A stretch of DNA of 64,000 nucleotides from Spongospora subterranea f. sp. subterranea (Eukaryota; Endomyxa: Phytomyxea; Phytomyxea; Plasmodiophorida): NCBI GenBank assembly GCA_049724395.1, contig JAUGWO010000014.1, forward strand, positions 32,685-96,684. The letters run 5' to 3'. Both the position numbers and the translations under genes were made by a program. A model generated the notes under the pieces. The model was not told the DNA's origin and made no database searches. It was given only the letters and a program-made list of their open reading frames with translations. Every line of letters starts with the position of its first letter. Position 1 is the first letter of the stretch. Shown piece after piece: positions 11,349 to 22,339 of the stretch.

Positions 11349-11860
11349 ATGGCGCCATCGCAGATCATATATCAGCTGGCTGGTCACCGTCGGGCTGTAT
11401 ATCGGGCGCTAGGGTTCGGCTCCAGAATGCAGCTGGCCGTTTCATCAGGGCTGGCGGTGGCAGCTGCGTTTCTGGCCGACCAGGCGCCAATTCTGACGTC
11501 GGCGGCGATCATGACGGTGTCCACTTCGGTCGCGCTGGTGATTCACACCGTCAATCGTCGGATGGTTTCCGAAATCAAATTGAACGAGGGCGGTAATACG
11601 ATCCTGATCCGCTCGATTGCTGGAGGCGAAAGCAACGTTCCATTGAGGTCGTTTATTCAATCGGTGCCGTTCGATTTGGGATCGGTTATGGAGAAGAAGC
11701 CTCTCATTGTCCTCAAGGTCGCTATTGCACACTTTCGTATCTGTTTAGGCACCAACTCACATTACTAGACCAGGCCGAAAACGACAAGCTGTTTCTCGAC
11801 GTCAGGAACGACATGCTACGATGCGGTCCATTGAAGGAAATTGCTACCCGAATTTCATAA
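11349..11860 (+). CDS. TMEM223/TMEM186-like two-helix membrane protein
   Basis: Exons 11349-11717 and 11774-11860 join in frame across a 56-nt intron to give 151 aa. Two adjacent hydrophobic helices lie at about residues 27-45 and 48-66 (LAVSSGLAVAAAFLADQAP and ILTSAAIMTVSTSVALVIH). They are followed by a soluble beta-rich domain: VSEIKLNEGGNTILIRSI, SNVPLRSFIQSV, KPLIVLK and DKLFLDVRND. This layout matches the TMEM70/TMEM186/TMEM223 group of mitochondrial inner-membrane assembly factors, best TMEM223. Membership is inferred from layout and a few conserved positions. It is divergent from the copine-like gene, with possible start codons only about 28 bp apart. Confidence 0.55.
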
Positions 11861-14010
11861 AGTTCTGTCGCACCTCACTTCCCTACAATTAATCGATATA
11901 TCCAGTCCGCCGCTTTTTCTATCCCTTTGTTTGTAACAGCTCCACCGCACGACAGTTAATACGCAATCGAAAGTTTATCCACCTGGTTTCTCCCTAATAA
12001 AGCTACGTGTTCAAGGCGTCACTGTTTCGTGAGAAATTTTACATATAACGACCCCTTTCGAAGATGGCCTGGATCATTTCTTTACGTAATGCATCCCGTG
12101 AAGCTAAGTTTCCTAGCGTTGACAACGCGAAAGTCATCACCTCCAATTCAGAAAGCGCAGTCAACCTGGACGCCAAGGAAAACCAGGGTTGTTCTAACCG
12201 TTTTACACTCAATTCAGTTCGAGCAATAGCCGGAATTCGGAGTCAACAAAGCGTTTGATGGTCAAAATTGACGTTGACTTTCTTTTGAGCCAACGGGACG
12301 GTACAACCGTAGGCACCAACAGGAAGGACAGTCAGAATTCCAAGAGCAAGTACCCCGCCGAAGGGAAAGCTAACGGCGATGACCATGAGCAAGACGTTAA
12401 CGAAACGGAGATGTAGATTGTTATCCAAACCAGCGCGATGTCATTCGGTCGTCTCCTGCCCGGTCCTATTGGACATCTACGCTGCTGGCAGGGGACGACC
12501 GAATGGTATCGCACTGGCTTGGATGACAATCAACATCTCCCTTTCGTGAACATATTGCACTTTTGCTCATGGTCATCATCTGCCGCTCCCACTCCGGCGA
12601 CATCCTTGTCTTGGAAATTTTAGGGGTCGTTCTTGTCATTATCACCTTCCTTGGGCTATTGATTGCCGTACTCGTAATTCGCATCGGTTTGGTCCTCGTA
12701 CACCGCTATCTTTACACCTTCAGCGCTCCCCAAGAGTCGCCACTTTCAAGGGATTTCGGGCGAGAGCTGTTGTTTTTTACTTTCTGAATTCAGGTCAGTT
12801 GACTCGTCGTTATCAACTAGTTTTAGATCGGAATCGAATAACCGGAGTGGGCCAACCTTTAGCTGCCAGCAAAAGTGGTCGACCGTTGTTTCCCAGTGAT
12901 CTGGCGTTTTTAACTCTGCCAGTTTTCATGTCCGCTCATGCCTGCCTTCTATTGTCTTTGATCTTTACTTGATCAACTCGCAAACCGCAGCAATGGTCAA
13001 TTGATTGCGAGAGTCATATTTTGGCCCGCGTCTTGTTGTATTTCGGAAACGATCTCTCTCTCTCCTAGCACAATTTCGATCATGTCTGTGCTCCAATCGG
13101 GGTTTCTCGACAACGGCCAGTGGCCCTGCGAACCGTCTGAAAGCGGAAGCTCGTCCTGCGTTCACTGATTCAGGGGACAGGCGTTTACTGGACCGACACT
13201 CCCTCACGGAATTGCGATTCCTCCGGCGATTTCTTGAGCTTGGTGAATGATTTCTCGCATTTCACCTGAACCGTCCTCTTTTGCGTCGTCTGGAACAATG
13301 TTTGTTTCTCCCTATGTTCGTTCGCACATACAGCGCGTGAACCTGTCTGCAACTTGCTATGGCCTTCCGCATTGATTGCTGTGGGCCAACAAATGGCGTG
13401 CGAAAATATAAATAGCAATGCACCAGTGGTAAAAACGGTCCGCTGAGCAAGTCCAATGTGTACATGCACGCTCTGCGCAAATCACAGTTTTCGTTGGCCT
13501 GGCAGGCACTCCGATGATCCTGTTCGTGATATTCGGCCTTCGCCGAGATACGTCCACCTTTTTTACATCCCGCTATAGTATGGCTTCCAACCACACTAGA
13601 TACTATTCACGTTGTGATCGGTCGCGTTGGTTGCACAAGGGGCACGGGAGTCGCAGACGAATCCATACCAAATCAAGCCGGACCTCACCACTCCGCACAC
13701 AACTTGATCCGTTGACACCGCAGACGTTAGATTTCACTATACCTATATAGTGACAGGATTCGATTTCGGCAGGTTTTCGATCATCTTGTGGGCTGGCGTC
13801 ATCGCCTCGATCGACGTCGACGTTCCAGAAATCTCCATCTTTTGCGCCAGCTGAAAGTCAAACACAGTCAGCGCGCAGTGCGTAGCCCCAATCCGTTCGT
13901 ACACTCTGCACTCGCGCACTTTATTCGCTAAGTAAGTACCTAACCAACAGCTGGCTCATATCTGTCAAAGCGAATATTGTTGATATTCGCGGCCGTCGCC
14001 ACCGAGGGCG
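11861..14010. other. Mostly unassigned; weak ORFs and a hairpin
   Basis: No gene could be assembled with confidence. A plus-strand ATG ORF at 12064-12258 (64 aa, MAWIISLRNASRE) is possible. A minus-strand frame ending at 13185 carries a hydrophobic segment (TTGALLFIFSHAICW) resembling a signal peptide but lacks a clean ATG. A minus-strand exon-like stretch at 13747-13850, after a TTTCAG acceptor, reads LAQKMEISGTSTSIEAMTP and ends in a stop at about 13746. It may be the last exon of a gene divergent from AP-2 mu. Confidence 0.2.
12373..12576. repeat. Imperfect inverted repeat (head-to-head duplicate)
   Basis: Arms of about 85-90 bp at 12373-12466 and about 12485-12576 are inverted copies around a short spacer. 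Both arms, read outward from the centre, encode the same peptide type: RRRPNDIALVWITIYISVS on the minus strand and GRGRPNGIALAWMTINISLS on the plus strand, each continuing into a hydrophobic segment. It looks like a head-to-head duplicated gene fragment with a membrane-like N-terminus. Neither copy has an evident ATG or full ORF. Confidence 0.55.
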
Positions 14011-15652
14011 ATGATCAGTGCTGTCCTGTTGATCAACGTCAAAGGGGAAATCGTTATTTCGCGGTTTTTTCGCGATGATATTACCAAATTGGACACGGAC
14101 ACCTTCCGTTTGCGAGTGATTGCGGCGAAGGAGGCGGCTGCCGTTCCGATCATCCGAATAGAGGACTGCTCGACGATGTTCATTAGACATGGCGACCTGC
14201 ACGTTGTGTCAATGACGAAATCGAACTGTCATCCAGCGCTTGTTTTCGAATACATGTTCAAATTAGTTGAGGTGTTCAAGGCTTATTTCGGCGGATCTTT
14301 CGATGAAGAAGCAATTCGATCTAATTTCGTCCTGGTTTACGAACTGCTCGATGAAACAATGGATTACGGGTTCCCACAGATTCTTTCAGCGCTGAGCTTG
14401 AAGCAATATATCAAGGCGGCGACGATGAAGGATGTCGGGAGCAGTGAAAGTGGTGCTGAACCTGTCGACAATAACAAGATCACCTCAGAAATTACAGGTG
14501 CTATCGACTGGAGACAGCCCGGCAAGTTCAAGTATAGGAATAATGAAGTATATATTGACGTTTTAGAAAGCGTAAATATTCTCATGAGCAGTGACTGTAA
14601 GAATTCCAATTTTTTTCACAACTGAGCAGTTTTGTTTTCGCAACCGTTATCTATCCGATTATCACCGTTGTCGTGTGTCCAGTTTTTTTTTCTTTGAACC
14701 GTTGTTAACCCTTGAGGCTAGCTCTAATACGGTGACATCTACAGCAACTGTCTTAAGGTCTGACGTCAGTGGAAAGATTATGCTGAAATGCTATCTTACC
14801 GGGATGCCAGAATGCCGATTTGGTATGAACGATAAGCTGGTTCTGGATAAAGAACAATCAGGAAGAGCGACCTCTAACAAAAAGTTAGCCCATCGTTTCT
14901 TAAAGTGTCTGCGGAATAACACTTACATCCACAGGAGTGCGTCGGGTATCGCCATTGACGATTGTACGTTTCATCGTTGCGTCCGCCTTGGGCGGTTCGA
15001 TATAGATCGAAGCATCAGCTTCGTTCCCCCGGATGGTGACTTCCAGCTGATGTCGTACCGCATTACACAAAACGTCAATCTGCCCTTTTCAATAACACCG
15101 GTTATTACTGAACATGGCAAATCAAGAGTGTCCTACAGGTGGAAAACCTTTTTTGTTGAATATATCTACGACTATCTGATTTCTGTTAAGAATTGCACTG
15201 AATGGAGCTTTTGATAAGAACCTGTTTGCGACAAATGTGTGCATGAAAATCCCATGTCCGAAGAATACATCAACACAGACTATGCATGTCGGACAAGGAT
15301 CAACGAAGTACGACCCTGTTACGAACACTATACAATGGAAGATTAGAAAATTCGCCGGGGATGCTAGGGATGTCTTAAATGGAGAAGTGCATCTGAAAGC
15401 GCTATTGGTCGACAAACCCTGGCAGCGACCTCCTATTGCTTTAGAATTTCAGGTAAAAGGAATCCGAGTTCTTTTATTTTACTTGGTCAACGTGACGTGA
15501 ATTAAACTGTTTTCCATACTCAGGTTAACATGTACACGGCCAGCGGTTTACAAGTACGATCCTTGAAAGTTGTGGAGAAAAAGCATAGTTATCCGACGAC
15601 AAAGCTCGTTCGATATGTCACAAAAAATGGGCAATATCAGATTCGAATATAA
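14011..15652 (+). CDS. AP-2 complex mu subunit (medium chain), 5 exons
   Basis: Exons 14011-14596, 14745-14883, 14935-15138, 15191-15452 and 15524-15652 join in frame to 439 aa; animal AP-2 mu is 435. Introns are 148, 51, 52 and 71 nt. The N-terminal longin-like domain reads INVKGEIVISRFFRDDI and NFVLVYELLDETMDYGFPQ. The linker reads EVYIDVLESVNILMS. The mu homology domain shows SDVSGKIMLKCYLTGMPECR, AIDDCTFHRCVRL, SISFVPPDGDFQLMSYR, KYDPVTNTIQWKIRKFAG and a SGLQVRSLKV...VRYVTKNGQYQIRI end. The MPECRFGMNDK string and the length identify mu2 rather than mu1 or mu3. Mu2 binds YxxPhi cargo signals and PIP2 and links membrane to clathrin at the plasma membrane. Conservation is much lower than among animals, which argues against an ordinary metazoan source. 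Confidence 0.95.
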
Positions 15653-15871
15653 CGCAATATTGCCTGCATGTCGACCCCTTTTGACTGGCAACACGAGATA
15701 AAGATATTATTCGCGCGTTTTTCTCAAATTGTATACATACCATAATTTTGAATAGTTCATGTGTCCTTGACCTTGGATATGTTCGGATTTTGAGGTGTTC
15801 GCATGATGTACTGTGACCGCATGGCGCCATGAAGCAGTCTGTTTGATCGATATTATTTGCCGTTAAATGTC

Positions 15872-18012
15872 ATGAAGACGTTTTCAACTCTGGTTTTCCA
15901 TCTGTGGTTACAAATCCATATAGCTGCTGCTTCGTCCGTCTGGACTGTCTCCCCGTGGTCGCGTTGCTCAGCGCCCTGTGATGTTGGCGCATCAACACGG
16001 CAAGTTACCTGCCGTTCATCTATCAACAATGAGTTTCTACCTGCATCAAACTGTTCTGATCCATCGCCGAGCGCAATGAAGGCGTGCGTATCTCCGTCTT
16101 GTCAATGGGCGTGTGCGCCCAATTCATCTTTCCCCATATGTCTATCATCTTCCTTACAACAGGTATGGATCGACTTACCAATTTCTGAAGAGTATCAGTT
16201 CAACAATGCTGAAACCCTTTGACTACTTACGCCATCATGCTTTAGAAGTGTTCCTTTGAAATCATCTCCTCAAAAATTTCCGCTTTTCAGGTCCCAGACG
16301 CTCACTGTACGAATAGCGGCAAACCTGGAAAATTCATGGACAGCTTAGTGTGCCCATACAGTCTGTCGGAGCTGTTTACAATCACTCCTTCATGCGATGG
16401 TTGCCCAGCAGAAGCCACAACTTACTCATGGATGACGCTGTCCCCATGGTCATCATGTCGGCCAATGTGCGGGTCAAGCCGATCGTCGTGGCGTCATATT
16501 GCATGCGTGGACTCGTCTGGGACCATTTCTGAGGATACGATGTGTTCTGGTTCCCGTCCCGACGACCATCGCCCGTGCCCAGATACAGAGGCGTGTCATG
16601 TAGCTGGTAATCGTTGTCATAACGTGGATGGAGAAGTTGTGGCCGATGTCTGGTGTAAGCCGTTCCAACGTAAGGCTCCACCAGAAGTTCATCCAGGTTC
16701 TAACTATGTGAAAAAAAGATGAATGGAACATCGAATCAGATTGGTCTCCCTGCGATGTCTCCACCTTTGTCCTCTCGACCCGACGTGTTGTCTGTGGCTC
16801 TGAACCGTGCACGTCCCCACCACCCGAGTCAGTCCGGCAATGCCCTGAGTCATCGCCACTGTTCTATATCAAGGACAGCGAGGCGCCTCTGTGCAGTGAC
16901 GCATGCGGCATCAGCTATCAGTCCAACGCGTTTTCATGTTCCTTACAGGACATGATGTTACCCAAAGAAGTCTGTCAGTCCGCAGGTGAAACAATTCACA
17001 GGCCACAGTTGAACTGTAACATCACCGGCTGTTTTACTCTCTGGATTGTCTTCATCTTTTCACCTCAGTGATATACGTTCTTCACCCTTTTCTCCAATTG
17101 CTGTTGCTGTACTGGGAATTTCGGTTACAAACTTTACATTTCATTGATTGCGGTGCACTGGCACACTGTCACATCAACGTCGATTCGGTTACAGCTTGCA
17201 GACATGGTTATGTTTCATATCTAGATAGACGATCTCAAGTTACTTTTCACCTTCATTCATTCGTCAGTTCATTGATTTCCTCAATAACTTCGCATGTGCT
17301 TGTGGTCGTTTTGAATGGGCTGTGAATTTTGCAGGTGTTCCAGATCCGCTGCAGACAGTATGCCCAGACCGGGGCATGTAATTCTGGCGACTCGGGTAGT
17401 TGCGACTTGCGCGCCAGGATGAACGTATCCGTTCCTAGTGGGGTCTTTTCGGTTGATCAGGTGCAAACATTGTTCATTGCGGATATGGAATCTGCGATTC
17501 CGCAATCCGATTCAGTTAATGTGAACTCGGTCGTTAAGCTCAACGTCGACCGTTATGGAATCGATTTCACCGTTACGTGCAAAGACTTATCATATCCGGT
17601 CGCCGATTCAATAGCAGGTCAACTTCTAGATGTCAACAGCACATTACGTCAAGGAATTATTACTCGGGGAGTACAAGGCGGATTTGTTCCTGTGAAAAAT
17701 GATGAGAAATCTCCAGAAGGTTGAAACTCTCTTTGTTGGGCTAAATTGGAGACTTAAAACAATTTTTCAGGTGATGGATATGAGCCCGTGTATGCAGTGG
17801 TTGCAGTGTTCGTTGTCGCGTTTGTTCTGGTGATGGCACTAATAAAGCGCTGCATGCCGAAGCAGCACCAGTTAGTCAGTACAAGTGTAGACGCAAGAGA
17901 CCTGGATCCTTCCTTTTCCAAAATCGCCATCTCAGCATTCGCATGCTATCAGGTTGCCCAAATTCAGTGCCATTTCGCAAGCGCGGCGTACATCGTTCGA
18001 AGTACCAGTTAA
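15872..18012 (+). CDS. Thrombospondin type-1 (TSP1) single-pass membrane protein, with a frameshift
   Basis: ATG at 15872 opens a signal peptide (STLVFHLWLQIHIAAASS) followed by a TSP1 module (WTVSPWSRCSAPCDVG). An intron of about 130 nt (16162-16290) leads to a second TSP1 module (MTLSPWSSCRPMCGSS). A third (ESDWSPCDVSTFV, LSTRRVVCGSEPC) is in a different frame: coding breaks at a run of seven A (about 16711-16717), where one base must be lost to continue. After a poorly resolved stretch (17040-17335), exon 17336-17719 encodes a Cys-poor ectodomain. A 51-nt intron leads to 17771-18012 with a transmembrane helix (VYAVVAVFVVAFVLVMALI) and a short basic tail. TSP1 modules mediate adhesion. The frameshift may be a homopolymer sequencing error or a real lesion. 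Confidence 0.75.
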
Positions 18013-18638
18013 TCTGAAATCTCATGGATTACCATAGAAAAGCACAGTAAAAACCACTCTTTGTGCCATTTTGTTAACGATTTTTAGAGGGTTTATGTTA
18101 AGGGGCGACGCACATACGCAGCAACGGATACAACTTTGGTTTTTCTTCGATGATAGAATGTTTCAATGCGATTTGAAAAATATCGATAGTTTGGCTTTCA
18201 TCGAACGTATTGCGAAGATCAGAGTGGCTATATATTGTTTGTGGTGATGATCTTATACTGCCATTACGAAATGACGCGCTGGTTGGTTAACATTGCAAGA
18301 GCGTTTTCTTGCTGCGATCTCGCGAAAACACACGTTTAGGTTCGGGAGAGCAAGACATGACTTATTGGAAACCTTCTTTACTGGGATTGGGGACCAAACA
18401 AGTACTATTTTGAAATGACTTTTTTGTTCGAGTAGGTTGTTGATAGCATGATAGTTACTAGGACGCCTGATGCTTTTATTTCTGTCAAACTTTGATCCCA
18501 GCAAAGTATGGTATGATCACTCACGAGTCTTACGAAGCCCACCATTGTTATCGCCAATTGGTTGCTTCGAACTTGTTATATAACTCGCTATGTGCTGCTG
18601 CGAAGGCGGATGTATAGTGTAAAACAGTCACCGTTTAT
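18013..18638. other. Intergenic, no supported gene
   Basis: About 625 bp of AT-rich sequence between two genes whose 3' ends face each other. Nothing recognisable on either strand. Confidence 0.45.
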
Positions 18639-20963
18639 TTAAACCTCCGAGAACCCAGGCTGCTGATGAAGAGCGACAATGGCGTCATATCGGGCAATTT
18701 TTTTTGTTGGTCCGTAGCCGATGCCATTTTGAGATGTTCCGTCCCATTTGGGAAGTGAGGCTTTCACAGTAAAAATGGGGCAGTGAGGAGGTCCAGTTCT
18801 TGATTCCTCAGAGTAGAGTACCCGTTGTTGAAGACGACCGATAATTGGATCTGGCTTCAGTTGCTTCGCCAACGTGAGGAGATCGCGAGACCCACAAATC
18901 CGTTTGTGCCCCTTTTGATCTACCGCATCAGGAACATCGGAATCCGCTTCTAACTGGTTGATCTGTTGAATCGCTTCGTTCATATTGTCTTCGCGAAGCA
19001 CTAACCCCTCAACGTGCATGTCTCGACGCTCACGAACCATACTCAGATATCGAGCCGACTCGTTAGAACGGATCCGTCCACGAATCTGAACGAACGAGAT
19101 CATGCTATTCGGAAGACAGGTGCAGATAACCAAACAGCATGCAGGAATATCAACTCCCTCACCGCAGACCGACGTCGACACAACTACGTTGATCACTTGG
19201 TCGCGGAACTTCGACAGAACGGTTTTCTGCTGAGCGAGTGTCATTTCCGAGATACCGACCATAGCTTCTGCCTTGATAAACGGAATCCTGGAAATGTGTT
19301 TAACCAATTCTATAGCAAGACCTCTGGTTGACACGAAAATAAGTGCCGAAAAACCTTTGGGATCGGCATCATAATGCTGCGTAACAAGTTCCTCGATTTT
19401 GTTGACAACAGAACCTTGAAAATTGGAATCAGGGACGACAGCGGAAATAAACTCCTTTGCTCCAAAGCAATTTTTGGACTTGATGGTCTCGCCGACTTTG
19501 TCCCAACTCCATTTTAGCCCAAGTTCATTCAACTCGGAGCACGCGTTATAGACCTCAACTAAATGCTCGGATAGAGGCTCGTCCTCAGGACGCAACAATT
19601 GGGTCATCGCGAAAAAAGGAGCAGACGGGAACGTTACTGACTGAAGAGGAAGCAACTGGTTGAAATATCGCTCAGCAATATCCAGAAAATATTTTCGAAT
19701 CCGCTCGAGAAGTTCATGCTCGTGTCGATTCTGCTTTACTACAACCTGAAGTAATGGCGTCCGAGGCGATTTTTTACGTAGAGCGGCCAAAGTGGCCTTA
19801 CTTGGAGCGATTGGCCTGGCAATGAGCCTTTTCAGAAGCTTCTCGAGCTTCTCACTGGTCTGAAGAAGGTCAAGCTCTCCCGCTGGCGAGGCCGTCAATG
19901 CCATAATCTTGGGCCGATGTGCACCGTACAATTTGTGGAGTAAAGAGTTGAACAAATGATTCTTAGCGCAATGGTGAGCCTCGTCCATCACCAATGCACA
20001 GATCCTACCGAAGTCCAACAAATTCTATAAACAACAAAAACGTGAAAAGATGACCAGAAAATTTGTTATGCGCAAAGATCTCGTTTTTAAAAAAAAAACA
20101 TAACCATCACTGAAAATTTGGGAGGATGGAGATGCGAAACTAACCTGTTCAACTGCATTGAGATAGGAACCGGCGGTGGCAACGATAATATCAGCGCTAC
20201 GAAGCTCAGCTATATGGTTGATATTGGGTTTGGATGGAAGCATGCTGCCAACTAAGATCCTGATCGATAGATCGCCGAGTTCATTGATGAGCACGGTATA
20301 TTGTTGGATCGCTAACGCGTTGGTCTCGACAATAAATAGCGCTGAAAACAGCGGGTTTAATTGAAGCATCCGCCTGATGAACATGGCGCTGATCAGCGTC
20401 TTGCCGAAACCAGTGGGTAAGAATATCAAAGAATTATCTGGCATGGCCATGGCGCGCTGGTACATATCCACCTGATAATCGTATGGTGACGATTTGGTTA
20501 ATTGAGGGACTGGAGTACTCGTATCAACTAATGTTAAATCTTCATTAAAGGTCTGCTTGATCAGGAATGATGTGTCGCTTGGTGGCTGATCTGGTTGACA
20601 AACTTGACAACTGGCCCATTCTCGTTGCTCAACAACAGTTTTCCAACTGGAGATCGGTACGGAATTGTACGTAACTGTCGTCGCTTTCAGCAATGCACCA
20701 AAGTCACCAGAATCAAATTGTTTGATTGCGCCAATCTTATATTTGCACGCAGCGCAACATAGGTCTCCAATTTTCGAATATGGGGCCTTCGGGGGACGTG
20801 GATTCAACAACAAGATCGCGATGGTCTCTGGAATTTGATCATTACTGCCGTGGTCGTCATACTGATACCCAACGTGAATCCCTGAAAAGGTCTTGAACCG
20901 GCACAGCTGCGTCAAATCGGACTCTACCATGGCAAAACATGATCGGCATTCAACCGACGGCAT
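18639..20963 (-). CDS. RIG-I/Dicer-type SF2 helicase with N-terminal zinc module and C-terminal dsRBD
   Basis: Minus-strand exons 20145-20963 and 18639-20024 join in frame across a 120-nt intron: 734 aa from an ATG. Residues 1-100 hold paired cysteines (CRSC at 6-9; CCAAC at 69-73), recalling the zinc-binding RIG-I regulatory domain or related folds. The helicase core has LPTGFGKT (182-189), MDEAHH (286-291), LTASPA, STSVCGEGVDIP and QIRGRIR. The QxRGRxR and DEAH forms are those of Dicer, RIG-I-like receptors and nematode DRH proteins. The last 65-70 residues form a dsRNA-binding domain (RTGPPHCPIFTVKA, YGPTKKIARYDAIVALH). No RNase III or CARD domain is present. It probably binds dsRNA in silencing or antiviral sensing (inference). 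Confidence 0.88.
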
Positions 20964-22235
20964 GACAATACAAAACTACAGTAGCCTGGCGTAATCGATT
21001 TATGATAATTCAACAGCCGCAATCGGAATTTCAGTATCGGTCCGGCAAAATGGCGCTACTGTACGTCGCAAGTGAGACTGGGCGATGGCGCGACTGTGCG
21101 TCGCGGATGAGACTGGGCGACTGGCAGTTGCACGAGAAGCGGTATCAAAAGAAGTGCCGTAACCTCTTCAACGAACCGTTCGCTTCATCAAACGCTCTTT
21201 TTAATCTGTGGAGAAAGTGACTACTGTACCCAGTTTCCAAGACATGACCTCGTATCTCATCGGCGGCGATATTCGCTTCATTGAGCGAAGTGAATCCAAT
21301 CAGGCCGTATTGCATTTGTGATATCGAGACAACGCCGCCCATCACGTATTTTGTTCTAGGCTCTTCAGTGCCTATCCTAAATATCACAGAATAACTCGAA
21401 GATAAAATTATGATTTGCCCGAAAACTACAGCATTTCATTCACCGCAATGACAACGCCTCTGGTTCCGACGTTTCCTCAACCGATGTTGGCCATCAATCA
21501 AAGTGTTTATGGATATTTCTGAGTTAATGGCATATCCTGCGATTACTCTCGACACGTCTTCTTGACTCAAGGCGGAGAAATAGCGATATCGTATCAAGAA
21601 ATGTTTTTCATTTGGCTTTGCTACTTCAAAAATCACAATTCGGGATCAAGGCACTGATTTTGAACCCGGAATGCATTTTGGTTGCCGCGATTTGATTGTC
21701 GATAAAATATAGGTTTGGATAACCGATATGTTTGGTCATGATTCGATTGTTCAGCTGCGGCTAGCCATTTTAAAGCCATTGTCAAATTTGACAATGCACA
21801 CAGAACAATAGTGAGTATAGACCTCAGAGGTGTGACATTTTTTCCCAGCGAAGTCCAACGTGGTGGTTAATAAGGGTGGCCGACACTGGGGTAATGAGTA
21901 ATAACGCGGCACGGTCAATGACTTGAGGTTTCTCGAAATATCGGTGTTCGGCAAAAAACTCGCATAGAGAATGAACCCGATAATATTGGTCTATTTTCCC
22001 TTCCATGACAAAAACACTTAACAAATTTGGTGGTATTGAGAGCATAACAGATTTGACAGGAAGGCGCAGCATCAAGTTTGGTGTTGTTCCTCGGCAAAAT
22101 GAATAACTGGTTTCAAGAGCTCAAAAACAGACCGGTCACGAGATGTTGCTGCAGCAACTCAGGCAACGGTCGAAGGCACAAAAGCAGATCTTCGGTTGCG
22201 CCATACTTGGAGATGAATAACTCATGCAAAACAGT
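20964..22235 (-). other. Unresolved, possible minus-strand gene pieces
   Basis: Two stretches look coding but cannot be joined: 22075-21824 (FVMEGKIDQYYRVHSLCEFF, RYFEKPQVIDRAALLLITP) and 21387-21145 (QMQYGLIGFTSLNEANIAAD, ending LKRLRHFF-stop). A Cys-rich reading (CQICYALNTTKFVKCFCHG) overlaps the first in another frame. No family recognised. The plus strand shows nothing. Confidence 0.2.
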
Positions 22236-22307
22236 AGGCCCCGCGCAGACTCGAACTGCGGTTGCAGGAATCAGAACCCTGCGTGATAACCCCTACACTA
22301 CGGAGCC
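22236..22307 (-). tRNA. tRNA-Gln (anticodon CUG), second copy
   Basis: A 72-nt sequence identical, as far as I can compare, to the tRNA-Gln at 7721-7792, also on the minus strand, with the same loop TTCTGAT. A short T-run (TTTT) follows within about 8 nt of the 3' end. It lies immediately beside the first retrotransposon of the window, fitting the common tendency of LTR elements to sit near tRNA genes. Confidence 0.95.
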
Positions 22308-22339
22308 TTGTAACTGAATGTTACCAGAAAATGCTCTAA

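Noticed and set aside
16336-16722. Programmed -1 frameshifting at the A-run of the TSP1 gene
   Set aside because: The needed shift is +1 (or -2), not -1, and no downstream stimulatory structure was evident. A homopolymer error or mutation is simpler.
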